Shown in pieces: positions 1-5,968 of a stretch of 8,845 bases of DNA (positions are counted from its first letter, which is position 1; every line of letters starts with the position of its first letter). Origin of the DNA: Gammaproteobacteria bacterium (GTDB taxonomy: Bacteria; Pseudomonadota; Gammaproteobacteria; GCA-001735895); the NCBI GenBank assembly GCA_029864065.1, contig JAOTUD010000072.1, forward strand, positions 1-8,845. Direction: 5' to 3'. Below the pieces are notes generated by a model, which saw only the letters and a list, made by a program, of their open reading frames with translations, searched no databases and was not told where the DNA came from. Made by a program: the position numbers and the translations under genes.

Positions 1-1541
1 CTGGCGAGCTGCTGTTGCAACTGACGGGAGAGCTGCCGGATTCGCTGTTGCCATCGCCTGTGCTGCGGTGGACAGGGCGTTTCGCCCGTCAGGATATCGA
101 GCCGATCGCCGATATCGGGTTGGTTGAACGGGTCCCGATCGGACAGCAGGCTCGCCAGCAGCGCGGCGGATTCGACGCAGTTGTACTCCTCGCTGCGCAG
201 CAGCAAGTGTGCGAGTCTGGGGTGCAACGGCAGCGCGGTCATGGCGCGCCCATGAGCGCTGAGCGCGCAGGCGTCTTGTTTGCGCTCCAGCGCACCCAGT
301 AATTCGAGCAGGTCCAGGGCCTGTTGCCAATGCCCTCGGGGTGGCGGGTCCTGCCAGGTCAATTCGGCTGGGTCGTCCACGCCCCAGTCCAGCAATTGCA
401 GCGCCAGCGGCGCGAGGTCGGCATGCAGGATTTCGGGCGTGCCGTGTGGCACCAGCTGTTGTTGCTGCTCGGCCGACCAGAGCCGGTAACACTTTCCGGG
501 CCGGAGCCTGCCAGCGCGACCCGCGCGCTGTTCGCTCGATGCGCTGGAAATCTTCACGGTATGCAAGCCGCTCATCCCGGTGGCCGGGTTGAACCGTGAC
601 TCCCGCTCGAGGCCGGAATCGACAACGATATCGACGCCTTCGATGGTGAGGCTGGTCTCGGCGATATTCGTGGCCAGCACGACCTTGCGATCCCCCGACT
701 CCTTACCCGACAGGGGCGCGATCGCCAGCTGCTGTTCCTCGATCGATAAGTTGCCGTAGAGCGGGCGCAGGTGAACCCCGAGGATTTTTCTCGAGACAAT
801 CCAGTCCGACAACGCCTCGGTGGTGCGCCGAATTTCCCCCTGGCCCGGCAGGAATGCCAGCAAGCTGCTATTCGGATTGTCTTCGAGAGCCTGTTTGATT
901 GTCGCGACCATACGATCGGCGATTCTTTCGTCGGCCTTTCTAGCGCGGCCGTAAACGATATCGACCGGGTAGAGCCTGCCCTCGCTGGTTACGACCGGGG
1001 CGTCGTTCAGCATCGCCGCGATGTTTTTGCTATCGAGCGTGGCCGACATGACGAGGATCTTCGGGGCGGATTCACCGGCCTTCAGGTTTCCGTAAAACAA
1101 CACGCGGCCCTGCAGGCACAGTGCGAGCGCCAGGTCGGAATCCAGGTTGCGTTCATGGAATTCGTCGAATATCACCAGGCCAACACCCTCCAGCGACGGA
1201 TCCCGCTGCAACATCCGGGTAAGAACGCCCTCGGTCATGATTTCGATGCGAGTGCGAGCGCTGACTTTCGATTCCAGTCGCATGCGATAGCCGACGGTCT
1301 GACCCGGGATTTCGTTTAACAGGCTCGCCATGCGAAAGGCCGCGGACCTCGTGGCGATGCGTCTCGGTTCCAGCATCAGGATTTTCTTGCCCTGCAGCCA
1401 GGGTTCGTCCAGCAGCGCCAGCGGGACCAGAGTCGTTTTGCCGGCGCCCGGTGGCGCCTGTAGTACCACTTCGTCACACTCGGAAAGGCGTTGCTTCAGC
1501 GTATCGAGACAGTCTTCGACTGGGAGAGTGAACTGGGACAA
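1..1541 (-). CDS. hrpB: ATP-dependent DExH-box helicase HrpB (N-terminal 513 codons, cut by window edge)
   Basis: The reading frame is open from 1541 to the left edge with no stop. Residues 32-37 give Walker A (GAGKTT), 126-131 the HrpB-type DEFHER box, 166-169 the SAT motif, 290-299 motif V (ATNIAETSLT) and 338-345 the QRAGRAGR motif VI. The segment after about residue 350 matches the winged-helix/ratchet and helicase-associated region; the C-terminal HrpB domain lies beyond the window (the family is about 800 aa). The start is chosen as TTG at 1539-1541: an in-frame TAA lies only three codons upstream, an AAAGG ribosome binding site lies about 9 nt before it, and the next in-frame ATG falls inside the conserved region (residue 56). 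HrpB is a DEAH/RHA-type helicase whose cellular substrate is not well defined; RNA metabolism is the usual assumption. The product is presumably cytoplasmic. Confidence 0.93.
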   Translation of the reverse strand, partial: MSQFTLPVEDCLDTLKQRLSECDEVVLQAPPGAGKTTLVPLALLDEPWLQGKKILMLEPRRIATRSAAFRMASLLNEIPGQTVGYRMRLESKVSARTRIEIMTEGVLTRMLQRDPSLEGVGLVIFDEFHERNLDSDLALALCLQGRVLFYGNLKAGESAPKILVMSATLDSKNIAAMLNDAPVVTSEGRLYPVDIVYGRARKADERIADRMVATIKQALEDNPNSSLLAFLPGQGEIRRTTEALSDWIVSRKILGVHLRPLYGNLSIEEQQLAIAPLSGKESGDRKVVLATNIAETSLTIEGVDIVVDSGLERESRFNPATGMSGLHTVKISSASSEQRAGRAGRLRPGKCYRLWSAEQQQQLVPHGTPEILHADLAPLALQLLDWGVDDPAELTWQDPPPRGHWQQALDLLELLGALERKQDACALSAHGRAMTALPLHPRLAHLLLRSEEYNCVESAALLASLLSDRDPFNQPDIGDRLDILTGETPCPPQHRRWQQRIRQLSRQLQQQLA

Positions 1542-1577
1542 GTAAGTTTACCTTTGGGTCGGGTGATCAGTTTAACA

Positions 1578-1633
1578 GGGGACAGACCACGATTGATTCG
1601 ATTGACCCCGATTATCTGTGGTCCTTTCCCTGG
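1578..1633. repeat. REP-like imperfect inverted repeat between hrpB and the amidinohydrolase gene
   Basis: The left arm GGGGACAGACCACG (1578-1591) is matched by an imperfect inverted right arm GTGGTCCTTTCCC (1618-1630). The left arm is also a perfect inverted copy of 4155-4169 over 15 nt, and the right arm with its flank (1609-1633) resembles 4149-4172 with small indels. Short palindromes with a GTGGTCTGTCCC-type core are, as I recall, scattered in gammaproteobacterial genomes and associated with REP-type (RAYT) transposases. That link is from memory and no transposase is present here. The element sits between divergent genes, so it may also affect their leaders. Confidence 0.6.
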
Positions 1634-1689
1634 TATTCTCCGATAACCTGAACTGGATTCAAATTAGAATGGAAAACCGATCGATTTCC

Positions 1690-1718
1690 TTGAAACGTAT
1701 TCTCATATAGGCTTTATC
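1690..1718 (+). promoter_or_regulatory. Weak candidate sigma70 promoter for the amidinohydrolase gene
   Basis: A TTGAAA -35-like box (1690-1695) is followed after 17 nt by TTTATC (1713-1718), a poor -10 match. Placement about 30 bp before the ribosome binding site is sensible, but the -10 is weak and other placements, such as TAGAAT at 1665-1670 without a clear -35, are possible. Confidence 0.25.
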
Positions 1719-1752
1719 CTGGTTGCGAGAATTTTAGGGGGATTTATACAAA

Positions 1753-2664
1753 ATGAACAATTTAAACGAAAACACAAACGCTACCGATATTGAGAGTTGG
1801 GGAGTCAATGCGCAGACAGGGATTCTCACCGATGTTTTGTTAGGCAAACCGGACCATTTTCGATGGGTGCCGTTGAATTCCATTTCTGCTGTCAATCAGG
1901 CAAACGCGGGGGAAATGGGGTACAGATTCGACAGGCAGAAAGCGATGCAACAACACCAGCACATGGTCGAGGTTTATGAGGCGAACGCTGTTCGATGTCA
2001 CTTCGTCGAAGCGGACGAAGGCTTGCCCAGCAGCGTCTTCACCCGGGATTCGAGCTTTATGACACCCTGGGGCGCGGTAGTCGCGAGTGTGCAGACTCCT
2101 CCGAGGCGCCAGGACTACTCCGTTGTCTCAGAATTCTACCGAAGCGCCGGCATCCCAATCTGGAAATGGGTAACGGCCGACCACTTTGAGGGCGGAGATT
2201 TCGTCATTTTGAAACCCGGCGTCGCGTTTCTGGGTTGGGCGGGAGACAGGTCAACGAAGGCCGGGGCGGAACAGGTTGCGGGCTGGCTGCGTGAGATGGA
2301 CTGGAAAGCCTACATTGTTCCCATTCCTCCACAGTTCGTTCACATGGATGCGGTCGTCGTCATGCTGGAAAAGGGTTTGGCCCTGGTCTGTGAAGACGCC
2401 TTGCCAAGCTACGCGATTGACTGGCTGGAGGAACAGGAAATTGAACGGATTGTCGTGCCCTATGCGGATTGCGTGAAGCTTGGTGGCAACATTGTCAGTC
2501 TTGGTAACAGGCGTGTGTTGTCGATGGCGCACAACGTGAACGTCAATGCAACCCTGCAGCAAAAAGGCTTCGAAGTTACGGCTATTGAATACGATATGTT
2601 CGCGCTGGGTGGCGGAGGCGTACATTGCTCATGCCATGAAATTCATCGCAAATCCGACGACTAG
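1753..2664 (+). CDS. Amidinotransferase / arginine-deiminase-superfamily hydrolase (DDAH-like, COG1834 type)
   Basis: This 303-aa protein carries the guanidine-modifying beta/alpha-propeller signature: TRD with D99, HFEGGDF with E146, HMD with H197 and D199, and a C-terminal GGGGVHCSCHE in which C292 is the expected nucleophile. In the family, the Cys-His-Glu set attacks the guanidinium carbon of arginine-like substrates, releasing ammonia or an amine (deiminase, dimethylargininase) or transferring the amidino group. The sequence does not tell which. The N-terminal GILTDVLLGKPDHFRW block is typical of the DDAH-like branch. The length fits a single-domain enzyme with no signal peptide, so it is probably cytoplasmic. 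ATG at 1753 is preceded by AGGGGGA about 11 nt upstream. It stands alone on the plus strand between minus-strand genes, so no operon partner suggests a substrate. Superfamily confidence is high; the reaction is unknown. Confidence 0.88.
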   Translation: MNNLNENTNATDIESWGVNAQTGILTDVLLGKPDHFRWVPLNSISAVNQANAGEMGYRFDRQKAMQQHQHMVEVYEANAVRCHFVEADEGLPSSVFTRDSSFMTPWGAVVASVQTPPRRQDYSVVSEFYRSAGIPIWKWVTADHFEGGDFVILKPGVAFLGWAGDRSTKAGAEQVAGWLREMDWKAYIVPIPPQFVHMDAVVVMLEKGLALVCEDALPSYAIDWLEEQEIERIVVPYADCVKLGGNIVSLGNRRVLSMAHNVNVNATLQQKGFEVTAIEYDMFALGGGGVHCSCHEIHRKSDD

Positions 2665-2665
2665 T

Positions 2666-2687
2666 GCGCTCATTTTTGGCGCTTTTT
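2666..2687 (+). terminator. Weak candidate Rho-independent terminator after the amidinohydrolase gene
   Basis: Immediately after the stop codon, GCGC (2666-2669) can pair with GCGC (2679-2682) around a 9-nt loop, followed by five T (2683-2687). The stem is only 4 bp, so this is marginal. A second small G/C hairpin (GGGG 2713-2716 with CCCC near 2725-2729) lies further on in the convergent gap and lacks a T-tract. Confidence 0.3.
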
Positions 2688-2782
2688 GTGTCAGACGCTT
2701 TCGCGCATCGACGGGGACAGGCTGCCCCCACGATAACGGCTGATCCAAACCTGGCCTGATTTTCCGTGCCCGGTAAGCCCGA

Positions 2783-3067
2783 CTAATCTTCCTTGTGCAA
2801 CGGCGCAAACAGCAACGGAAGAATAATCATCAGCAACACACCGACAATATTGAGTGACCATTCCTTCGTCTCGGAATCCACGAACATGGCCGCTATCATT
2901 AGAATCGAACCGGGTATCATCGCAGCCAACCACGATGAATAATGCAAACCAGATGGACGGCTGCAGGCGTTACAGGTTGTTATCAATCCGGGGCTCAGTA
3001 TCACCTTTCGCAGTGGCGAGATACCGGGGCTTTCACAATGCGGGCAGGTAAACAAACCAGAGGCCAT
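2783..3067 (-). CDS. Small zinc-ribbon membrane protein, function unknown
   Basis: This 94-aa protein has two CxxC knuckles, C8-C11 (CPHC) and C32-C35 (CNAC), forming a probable zinc ribbon. Two hydrophobic segments follow, at about residues 44-63 and 71-89, separated by an acidic loop with DSETKEW, and the tail is charged (HKED). The predicted arrangement is a cytosolic zinc ribbon on a two-helix membrane anchor. I do not recognise a named family. No strong Shine-Dalgarno precedes ATG 3067, but the start overlaps the stop of a short upstream frame as TAATG, which would allow translational coupling. It is convergent with the amidinohydrolase gene. The intact reading frame, paired cysteines and clean membrane segments make a real gene likely. 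Confidence 0.75.
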   Translation of the reverse strand: MASGLFTCPHCESPGISPLRKVILSPGLITTCNACSRPSGLHYSSWLAAMIPGSILMIAAMFVDSETKEWSLNIVGVLLMIILPLLFAPLHKED

Positions 3068-3225
3068 TATGAAGTCTGTCTGCGTCTACTGAATCCGGCC
3101 AGTCCGATCTGGGCTGTGCCGAATAGCCAGACTGCTGCGGGGGCAGGGGCAGGCGAGGTGTTCGTAACGATGTCGACCTGTAATATCGAAACACAGGTAA
3201 CTGGTTTCATTTCGCGCACAATCAT
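3067..3225 (-). pseudogene. Fragment ending in a PEP-CTERM-like C-terminal sorting signal
   Basis: A 52-codon frame opening at ATG 3225 ends with a Pro/Ala linker (APAP), then PAAVWLFG, then GLAGFSRRR and a short polar tail. This is the Pro-motif, transmembrane helix and Arg-cluster layout of PEP-CTERM exosortase substrates of the PAAVWLFGSG type. Such proteins normally have a signal peptide and 150-250 residues before the tail. Here an in-frame TGA sits at 3244-3246, and upstream frames give only short open pieces up to the methyltransferase end at 3465, so the body is missing or frameshifted. A glutamine within the helix (GTAQIGLAG) also suggests decay. The stop TAA shares its last A with the ATG of the zinc-ribbon gene. 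A short functional protein cannot be excluded, and no exosortase gene is in the window. Confidence 0.5.
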
Positions 3226-3464
3226 TCCCCCCACGGACTGCTTTCATTCTTTGGTGGGAAGGTAACAATCGCATCTGATTCCCACATCACCCAATTGGGT
3301 TAAATGCGGCGTAATGTTAATTTGTTCTCAAAGCAGTGTGCATGGATTACCGGCAGGATACTCTGCGGTGTTTGTCTTAGGCATGAGCAGCGCGCTTGGG
3401 GCCTTGCCTTGTGCCTTGCGGGTAACTCAGCGACCAGTGATTTCCCCTTATAAATCGCTGGGAA
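3226..3464. other. Apparently non-coding stretch between the methyltransferase and the PEP-CTERM-like fragment
   Basis: No reading frame with protein-like composition was found on either strand. The stretch contains a perfect 12-bp palindrome (ACCCAATTGGGT, 3289-3300), three short CCTTG repeats on the plus strand near 3401-3419, and a possible 8-bp hairpin near 3436-3460 (AGTGATTT with AAATCGCT, one G-T pair) just beyond the methyltransferase stop. The hairpin lacks a T-tract, so it is not a standard terminator. The lost body of the PEP-CTERM-like gene may have lain here. Confidence 0.5.
3289..3300. repeat. Perfect 12-bp palindrome ACCCAATTGGGT
   Basis: This self-complementary site lies in the non-coding stretch upstream of the minus-strand PEP-CTERM-like frame and zinc-ribbon gene. 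Its size and position would suit a dimeric repressor operator, but no regulator gene is nearby and no overlapping promoter could be identified. Confidence 0.3.
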
Positions 3465-4067
3465 TCAGGCCTTCCTGGCGGTTACCAGAAATATTGGATA
3501 ATCCTTTTGATCCCCGTTAACGATGTGTGCCGTAAAAAATGCGATCTGCTCGAATCCGCGGCTTTGCAGTATTGCGCGCAAATCGTCCCGATCAAAACCG
3601 GAATGAAAGACACCCTGGGTACCTGCAGGATGAAAACTGCCGTCCTCCTTATCGAGATCGGCCAGGGCGACTATCCCGGAGTCATTCAAATGCTCCGCAA
3701 ATGTTTCAATCAGTCTGGAAGTATCTTGTACATGATGCATGGCCATGGCGCTTACGATCAGGTCGAATTTCGCATCGAGTGGATTCTCTAGTAAATCCTG
3801 GCAAAAAATGTCCACCTTGTCCTTCAGTTCTGGTTTGGATGCAAGCTTGTCCAGCATCGCTTTCGAGGTATCTGCCGCGACGACTCGGTTTACCAGCGGC
3901 GCAATCTGGCCGGTTATCAGTCCAGTACCCGCACCAAAATCCAGCACGGTCATCTCCTTATTCAGTGATACGTGCTCCAGTATCGAGGACCCAATGGCGG
4001 ATGCAAGCTGTGTTCTCCTTGCATTTTCGTCCCAGTCTTTTGCCTTGGCTTTAAAAAGGTCTGTCAT
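3465..4067 (-). CDS. Class I SAM-dependent methyltransferase
   Basis: The 200-aa protein has a Rossmann-fold methyltransferase core. Motif I VLDFGAGTG is at 41-49. The acidic end of strand beta-2 is VVAADTSKAML (D66), an acidic position follows at CQDLL (D91), and the motif IV/post-motif region is FDLIVSAMAMHHV (101-113). The C-terminal strands (GFEQIAFFTAHIV, 171-183; PIFLVTARK) complete a Methyltransf_11/25-type domain. Methyl transfer from SAM to a small molecule is the usual role in this group; the acceptor cannot be read from the sequence. It resembles stand-alone ubiE/YcgJ-like enzymes more than rRNA or DNA methylases. ATG 4067 has a good AGGA site about 8 nt upstream. It lies beside a strong imperfect hairpin in the leader and is not tightly linked to any other gene. 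Base composition appears lower in GC than in hrpB or the thioesterase. Confidence 0.88.
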   Translation of the reverse strand: MTDLFKAKAKDWDENARRTQLASAIGSSILEHVSLNKEMTVLDFGAGTGLITGQIAPLVNRVVAADTSKAMLDKLASKPELKDKVDIFCQDLLENPLDAKFDLIVSAMAMHHVQDTSRLIETFAEHLNDSGIVALADLDKEDGSFHPAGTQGVFHSGFDRDDLRAILQSRGFEQIAFFTAHIVNGDQKDYPIFLVTARKA

Positions 4068-4087
4068 ATCGTTTTCCTCATAATATA

Positions 4088-4131
4088 GGGGGCAGATCTG
4101 GTTTACAGGTTTAGATAAACAGACCTGTCCC
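4088..4131. repeat. Long imperfect hairpin (REP-like) in the methyltransferase leader
   Basis: The left arm at 4089-4105 pairs with the right arm at 4116-4131 around a 10-nt loop, with one mismatch, one G-T pair and one bulged G. The right arm contains the GGGACAG core (minus strand) also present at 1579-1585. The hairpin lies about 20 bp upstream of the methyltransferase start and downstream of the thioesterase stop. It lacks a T-tract, so it is better read as a REP-like palindrome than as a terminator. Confidence 0.55.
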
Positions 4132-4148
4132 GTTTAATTGGGGGATTT

Positions 4149-4172
4149 CGATTTATCGTGGTCTGTCCCTGG
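4149..4172. repeat. REP-like half-site, inverted copy of the 1578 repeat
   Basis: ATCGTGGTCTGTCCC at 4155-4169 is the exact reverse complement of 1579-1593 (15 of 15 bases). With flanking CGATTT and TGG it also aligns to 1609-1633 in direct orientation with small indels. It lies between the thioesterase stop (4176) and the methyltransferase leader hairpin. Confidence 0.6.
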
Positions 4173-4175
4173 ATG

Positions 4176-4586
4176 TTACTGGGCGTTTTTGCCGGTCTTT
4201 GCGCGGGTACGTTTATCGAAACGCTCCACCTCGACGATGATGCGCTCGTGGGTGCCCTCGCCAATACGCTCGATCTCGTCATCGGCCCAGACCCGGAACG
4301 TCAGCTTGCGTCCGGCAACCTCGGTGACCTCGGCGCAAGCCTCGACGCGCATGCCCACCGGCGTCGCCGCAATATGGCTGATGTCGAGATGTGTACCCAC
4401 GGTTTGGAACCCGGGCGACAACAGGCCCTCGACCGCCTTCAATGCCGCCTCCTCGAGCAGCATCACCATCACCGGCGTCGCCAGCACCTTGATCTTGCCG
4501 CTGCCCACGTGGTGCGCTGTATCGCGGGTGCCGACGACGATTTCGGTGCTGGCCCGCAGGCCTGGCTTGAGTTCACTGGTAGACAT
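4176..4586 (-). CDS. FlK-type hotdog-fold acyl-CoA thioesterase
   Basis: The 136-aa protein matches the layout of fluoroacetyl-CoA thioesterase FlK and relatives. LATPVMVMLLEEA (36-48) places T37 and E45 with the same eight-residue spacing as FlK T42 and E50, and SHIAATP has H71 at the FlK H76 position. GTHLDISHIAATP (64-76), GRKLTFRV (92-99) and the C-terminal GEGTHERIIV are further family blocks. The expected reaction is hydrolysis of a short acyl-CoA in the cytoplasm. Fluoroacetyl-CoA itself is not implied, because most relatives act on other or unknown thioesters. The frame stays open to a TTG at 4646, which would add 20 residues, but that codon lies inside the -35 box of a good promoter. 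ATG 4586 also aligns with the family start, so it is preferred. The Shine-Dalgarno is weak. Confidence 0.85.
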   Translation of the reverse strand: MSTSELKPGLRASTEIVVGTRDTAHHVGSGKIKVLATPVMVMLLEEAALKAVEGLLSPGFQTVGTHLDISHIAATPVGMRVEACAEVTEVAGRKLTFRVWADDEIERIGEGTHERIIVEVERFDKRTRAKTGKNAQ

Positions 4587-4924
4587 CGGGAGACCAGAAG
4601 TGATGGCAGGATTCGAGATGATACCTTGTCGCCAGTCGATTCCCAAGTTCGCTACAAACCACGTAATGCGGCACCGGTGGCGAGATTTCGCCGGATTGCG
4701 CGGCCAAATCGGCGCAACTGCCGCATCAGGGGAAAGTTTATCTAATTACCGGTCACCGACTTTCGATCCGGAACAGGAATTCTATCCCCGGAATCGGTCG
4801 GAAGGTCAGCGCACCGGCCCCGCAGTTAAGTTTACTATCACCGTATTGCTCGTTTTGCCGTTGATACATTTCCTTCGATTCGTTGATCGCAAGTGGCGAT
4901 GTGGCCAGTCTTCCCTCCCGGGTT
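4587..4924. other. Gap between the unknown 347-aa gene and the thioesterase gene
   Basis: The 338-bp gap contains the thioesterase promoter at its left end. Beyond that I see no convincing gene. A 38-codon minus-strand frame (4753-4869) has plausible composition at first (MYQRQNEQYGDSKLN) but no usable ribosome binding site. A perfect 10-bp palindrome GTTCTAGAAC (4922-4931) overlaps the stop codon of the 347-aa gene. No T-tailed terminator was seen. Confidence 0.5.
4618..4646 (-). promoter_or_regulatory. Sigma70-type promoter of the FlK-type thioesterase gene
   Basis: On the minus strand TTGGGA (4646-4641) is followed after exactly 17 nt by TATCAT (4623-4618), which matches the -10 consensus at five of six positions. 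Transcription would begin near 4611, giving a leader of about 25 nt before ATG 4586. This placement argues against the longer TTG start at 4646. Confidence 0.55.
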
Positions 4925-5968
4925 CTAGAACTTGTTATTTTCAACCAGGACCTGCAGCCGGTTGGCAAAGTCGTCCGGGTTCTTACGATAAGCATCCAGC
5001 ATCTGATCGGCCAGCGCGTTCCAGTGAGTTTCGCTCGCCGGCAGCAATTCCCTGATTGCCTGGTGGTCGCCTCGAACCACCCAGGTTTCATAGCCCTGCA
5101 TGAGTGCCGGGGAAAGATGTTTGTGCATATTCGTGAGATTCGCAAAATAGAAATGCAACGCGGCGTCATTCCCTTTGCCAGTCAGACCGGGTAGGGTCGT
5201 TAGCGAGTCGGCCAGGAGATCACGCACGGCGCGGATCATGATTTCAGTTTTAGACCGCGGCAGACTGGCAATCATTTGCTCCCATTCCGGCCCGAGTCGT
5301 TTGCCTGCGAGCACTTCGCCCTTTTCGTGCAACAGCACCGCGTCGAGTACCGTATCGGTCATATCATCAAGTGCATCTTCGGTATCATTCTCGAAGTCAT
5401 AGCCACGGATAGCTCGGCCCATGGCATTTTCCAGTTTACTCCACTGCCATTCCTCTATCTTTTCCCAGATCATCCGCCGTAGAGACTCGCGCCGGATAAA
5501 GATTGTGTTAGCCAGTGCCATTGCCGGGGGGGCTGTCAAATCCCGGGCAAACTCGGCTTCCGACGTGAGGACTGTAAAATCCGGTTGCCTCTCCTGACGC
5601 CCCAGTTTGCCCAAGAAAAAATGTGGCGTGCATTTGTTACCGAGTCCACCGCTGTAAACCAGTCCGTGCGGTTTCAGCGCCGCATTTATCGCCTCGTTGT
5701 CGAATGGGTCGTAACAGACACCGTCGATCGGCAAGTCAATAAAGGGCTCGTCTTCAATGGTTTGCCAGAAGCTTTCCCGCTCCTTGAGCCAGTCACCGAC
5801 ATCGCCGTCGGGCAGATTGTCCCGAAACGCATAACCCTTCTCCCAGCGAAAATATTCGCGCATCTTCAGGAGATAGATGCACAATGTATAATCCCCGGCG
5901 TGACGCGCATCGGAAATATGGCAGTTGCGCCGGACGGCTGTCAGAAGCGGTTGCAATTTGTCTTGCAT
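4925..5968 (-). CDS. Conserved protein of unknown function (possibly Sfum_1244-type family)
   Basis: The intact 347-aa frame has protein-like composition, no signal peptide and no membrane segment, so it is presumably cytoplasmic. An N-terminal block at residues 15-45 is dense in aromatic and charged residues (NCHISDARHAGDYTLC, then YLLKMREYFRWEKG) and looks like a strongly conserved family signature. The central region has CYDPFDNEAI (85-94), SGGLGNKCTPHFFLGKLG (106-123) and a helical HEKGE at 214-218. The C-terminal region is helical (LHFYFANLTNMHKHLSP, 271-287). From memory it resembles a family named after Sfum_1244, but I cannot confirm this. No enzymatic motif was identified with confidence. 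ATG 5968 has no clear Shine-Dalgarno. It stands alone, 338 bp from the thioesterase gene and about 300 bp from the acetyltransferase end. Confidence 0.8.
   Translation of the reverse strand: MQDKLQPLLTAVRRNCHISDARHAGDYTLCIYLLKMREYFRWEKGYAFRDNLPDGDVGDWLKERESFWQTIEDEPFIDLPIDGVCYDPFDNEAINAALKPHGLVYSGGLGNKCTPHFFLGKLGRQERQPDFTVLTSEAEFARDLTAPPAMALANTIFIRRESLRRMIWEKIEEWQWSKLENAMGRAIRGYDFENDTEDALDDMTDTVLDAVLLHEKGEVLAGKRLGPEWEQMIASLPRSKTEIMIRAVRDLLADSLTTLPGLTGKGNDAALHFYFANLTNMHKHLSPALMQGYETWVVRGDHQAIRELLPASETHWNALADQMLDAYRKNPDDFANRLQVLVENNKF

Noticed and set aside
771..1319. 182-codon plus-strand open frame
   Set aside because: It lies antisense to the conserved HrpB helicase motifs, which explain this DNA completely.
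3330..3420. Possible cyclic-di-GMP-type riboswitch upstream of the PEP-CTERM-like frame
   Set aside because: An ACAAACACC-like string is present, but the conserved tetraloop, receptor and GGGACGCAAAGCC-type core are absent.
3395..3440. Possible sigma54 (-24/-12) promoter on the minus strand for the PEP-CTERM-like gene
   Set aside because: The GGCAC and GC elements are separated by 11 rather than 10 nt, so the strict spacing rule fails.
4753..4869. 38-codon minus-strand frame MYQRQNEQYGDSKLN... after the 347-aa gene
   Set aside because: The AAGGA lies directly against the ATG, too close for a ribosome binding site, and the second half of the peptide looks random.
4138..5055. 305-codon plus-strand open frame
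   Set aside because: It spans the antisense of the thioesterase, its promoter and the end of the 347-aa gene; low-complexity composition and no family motifs.
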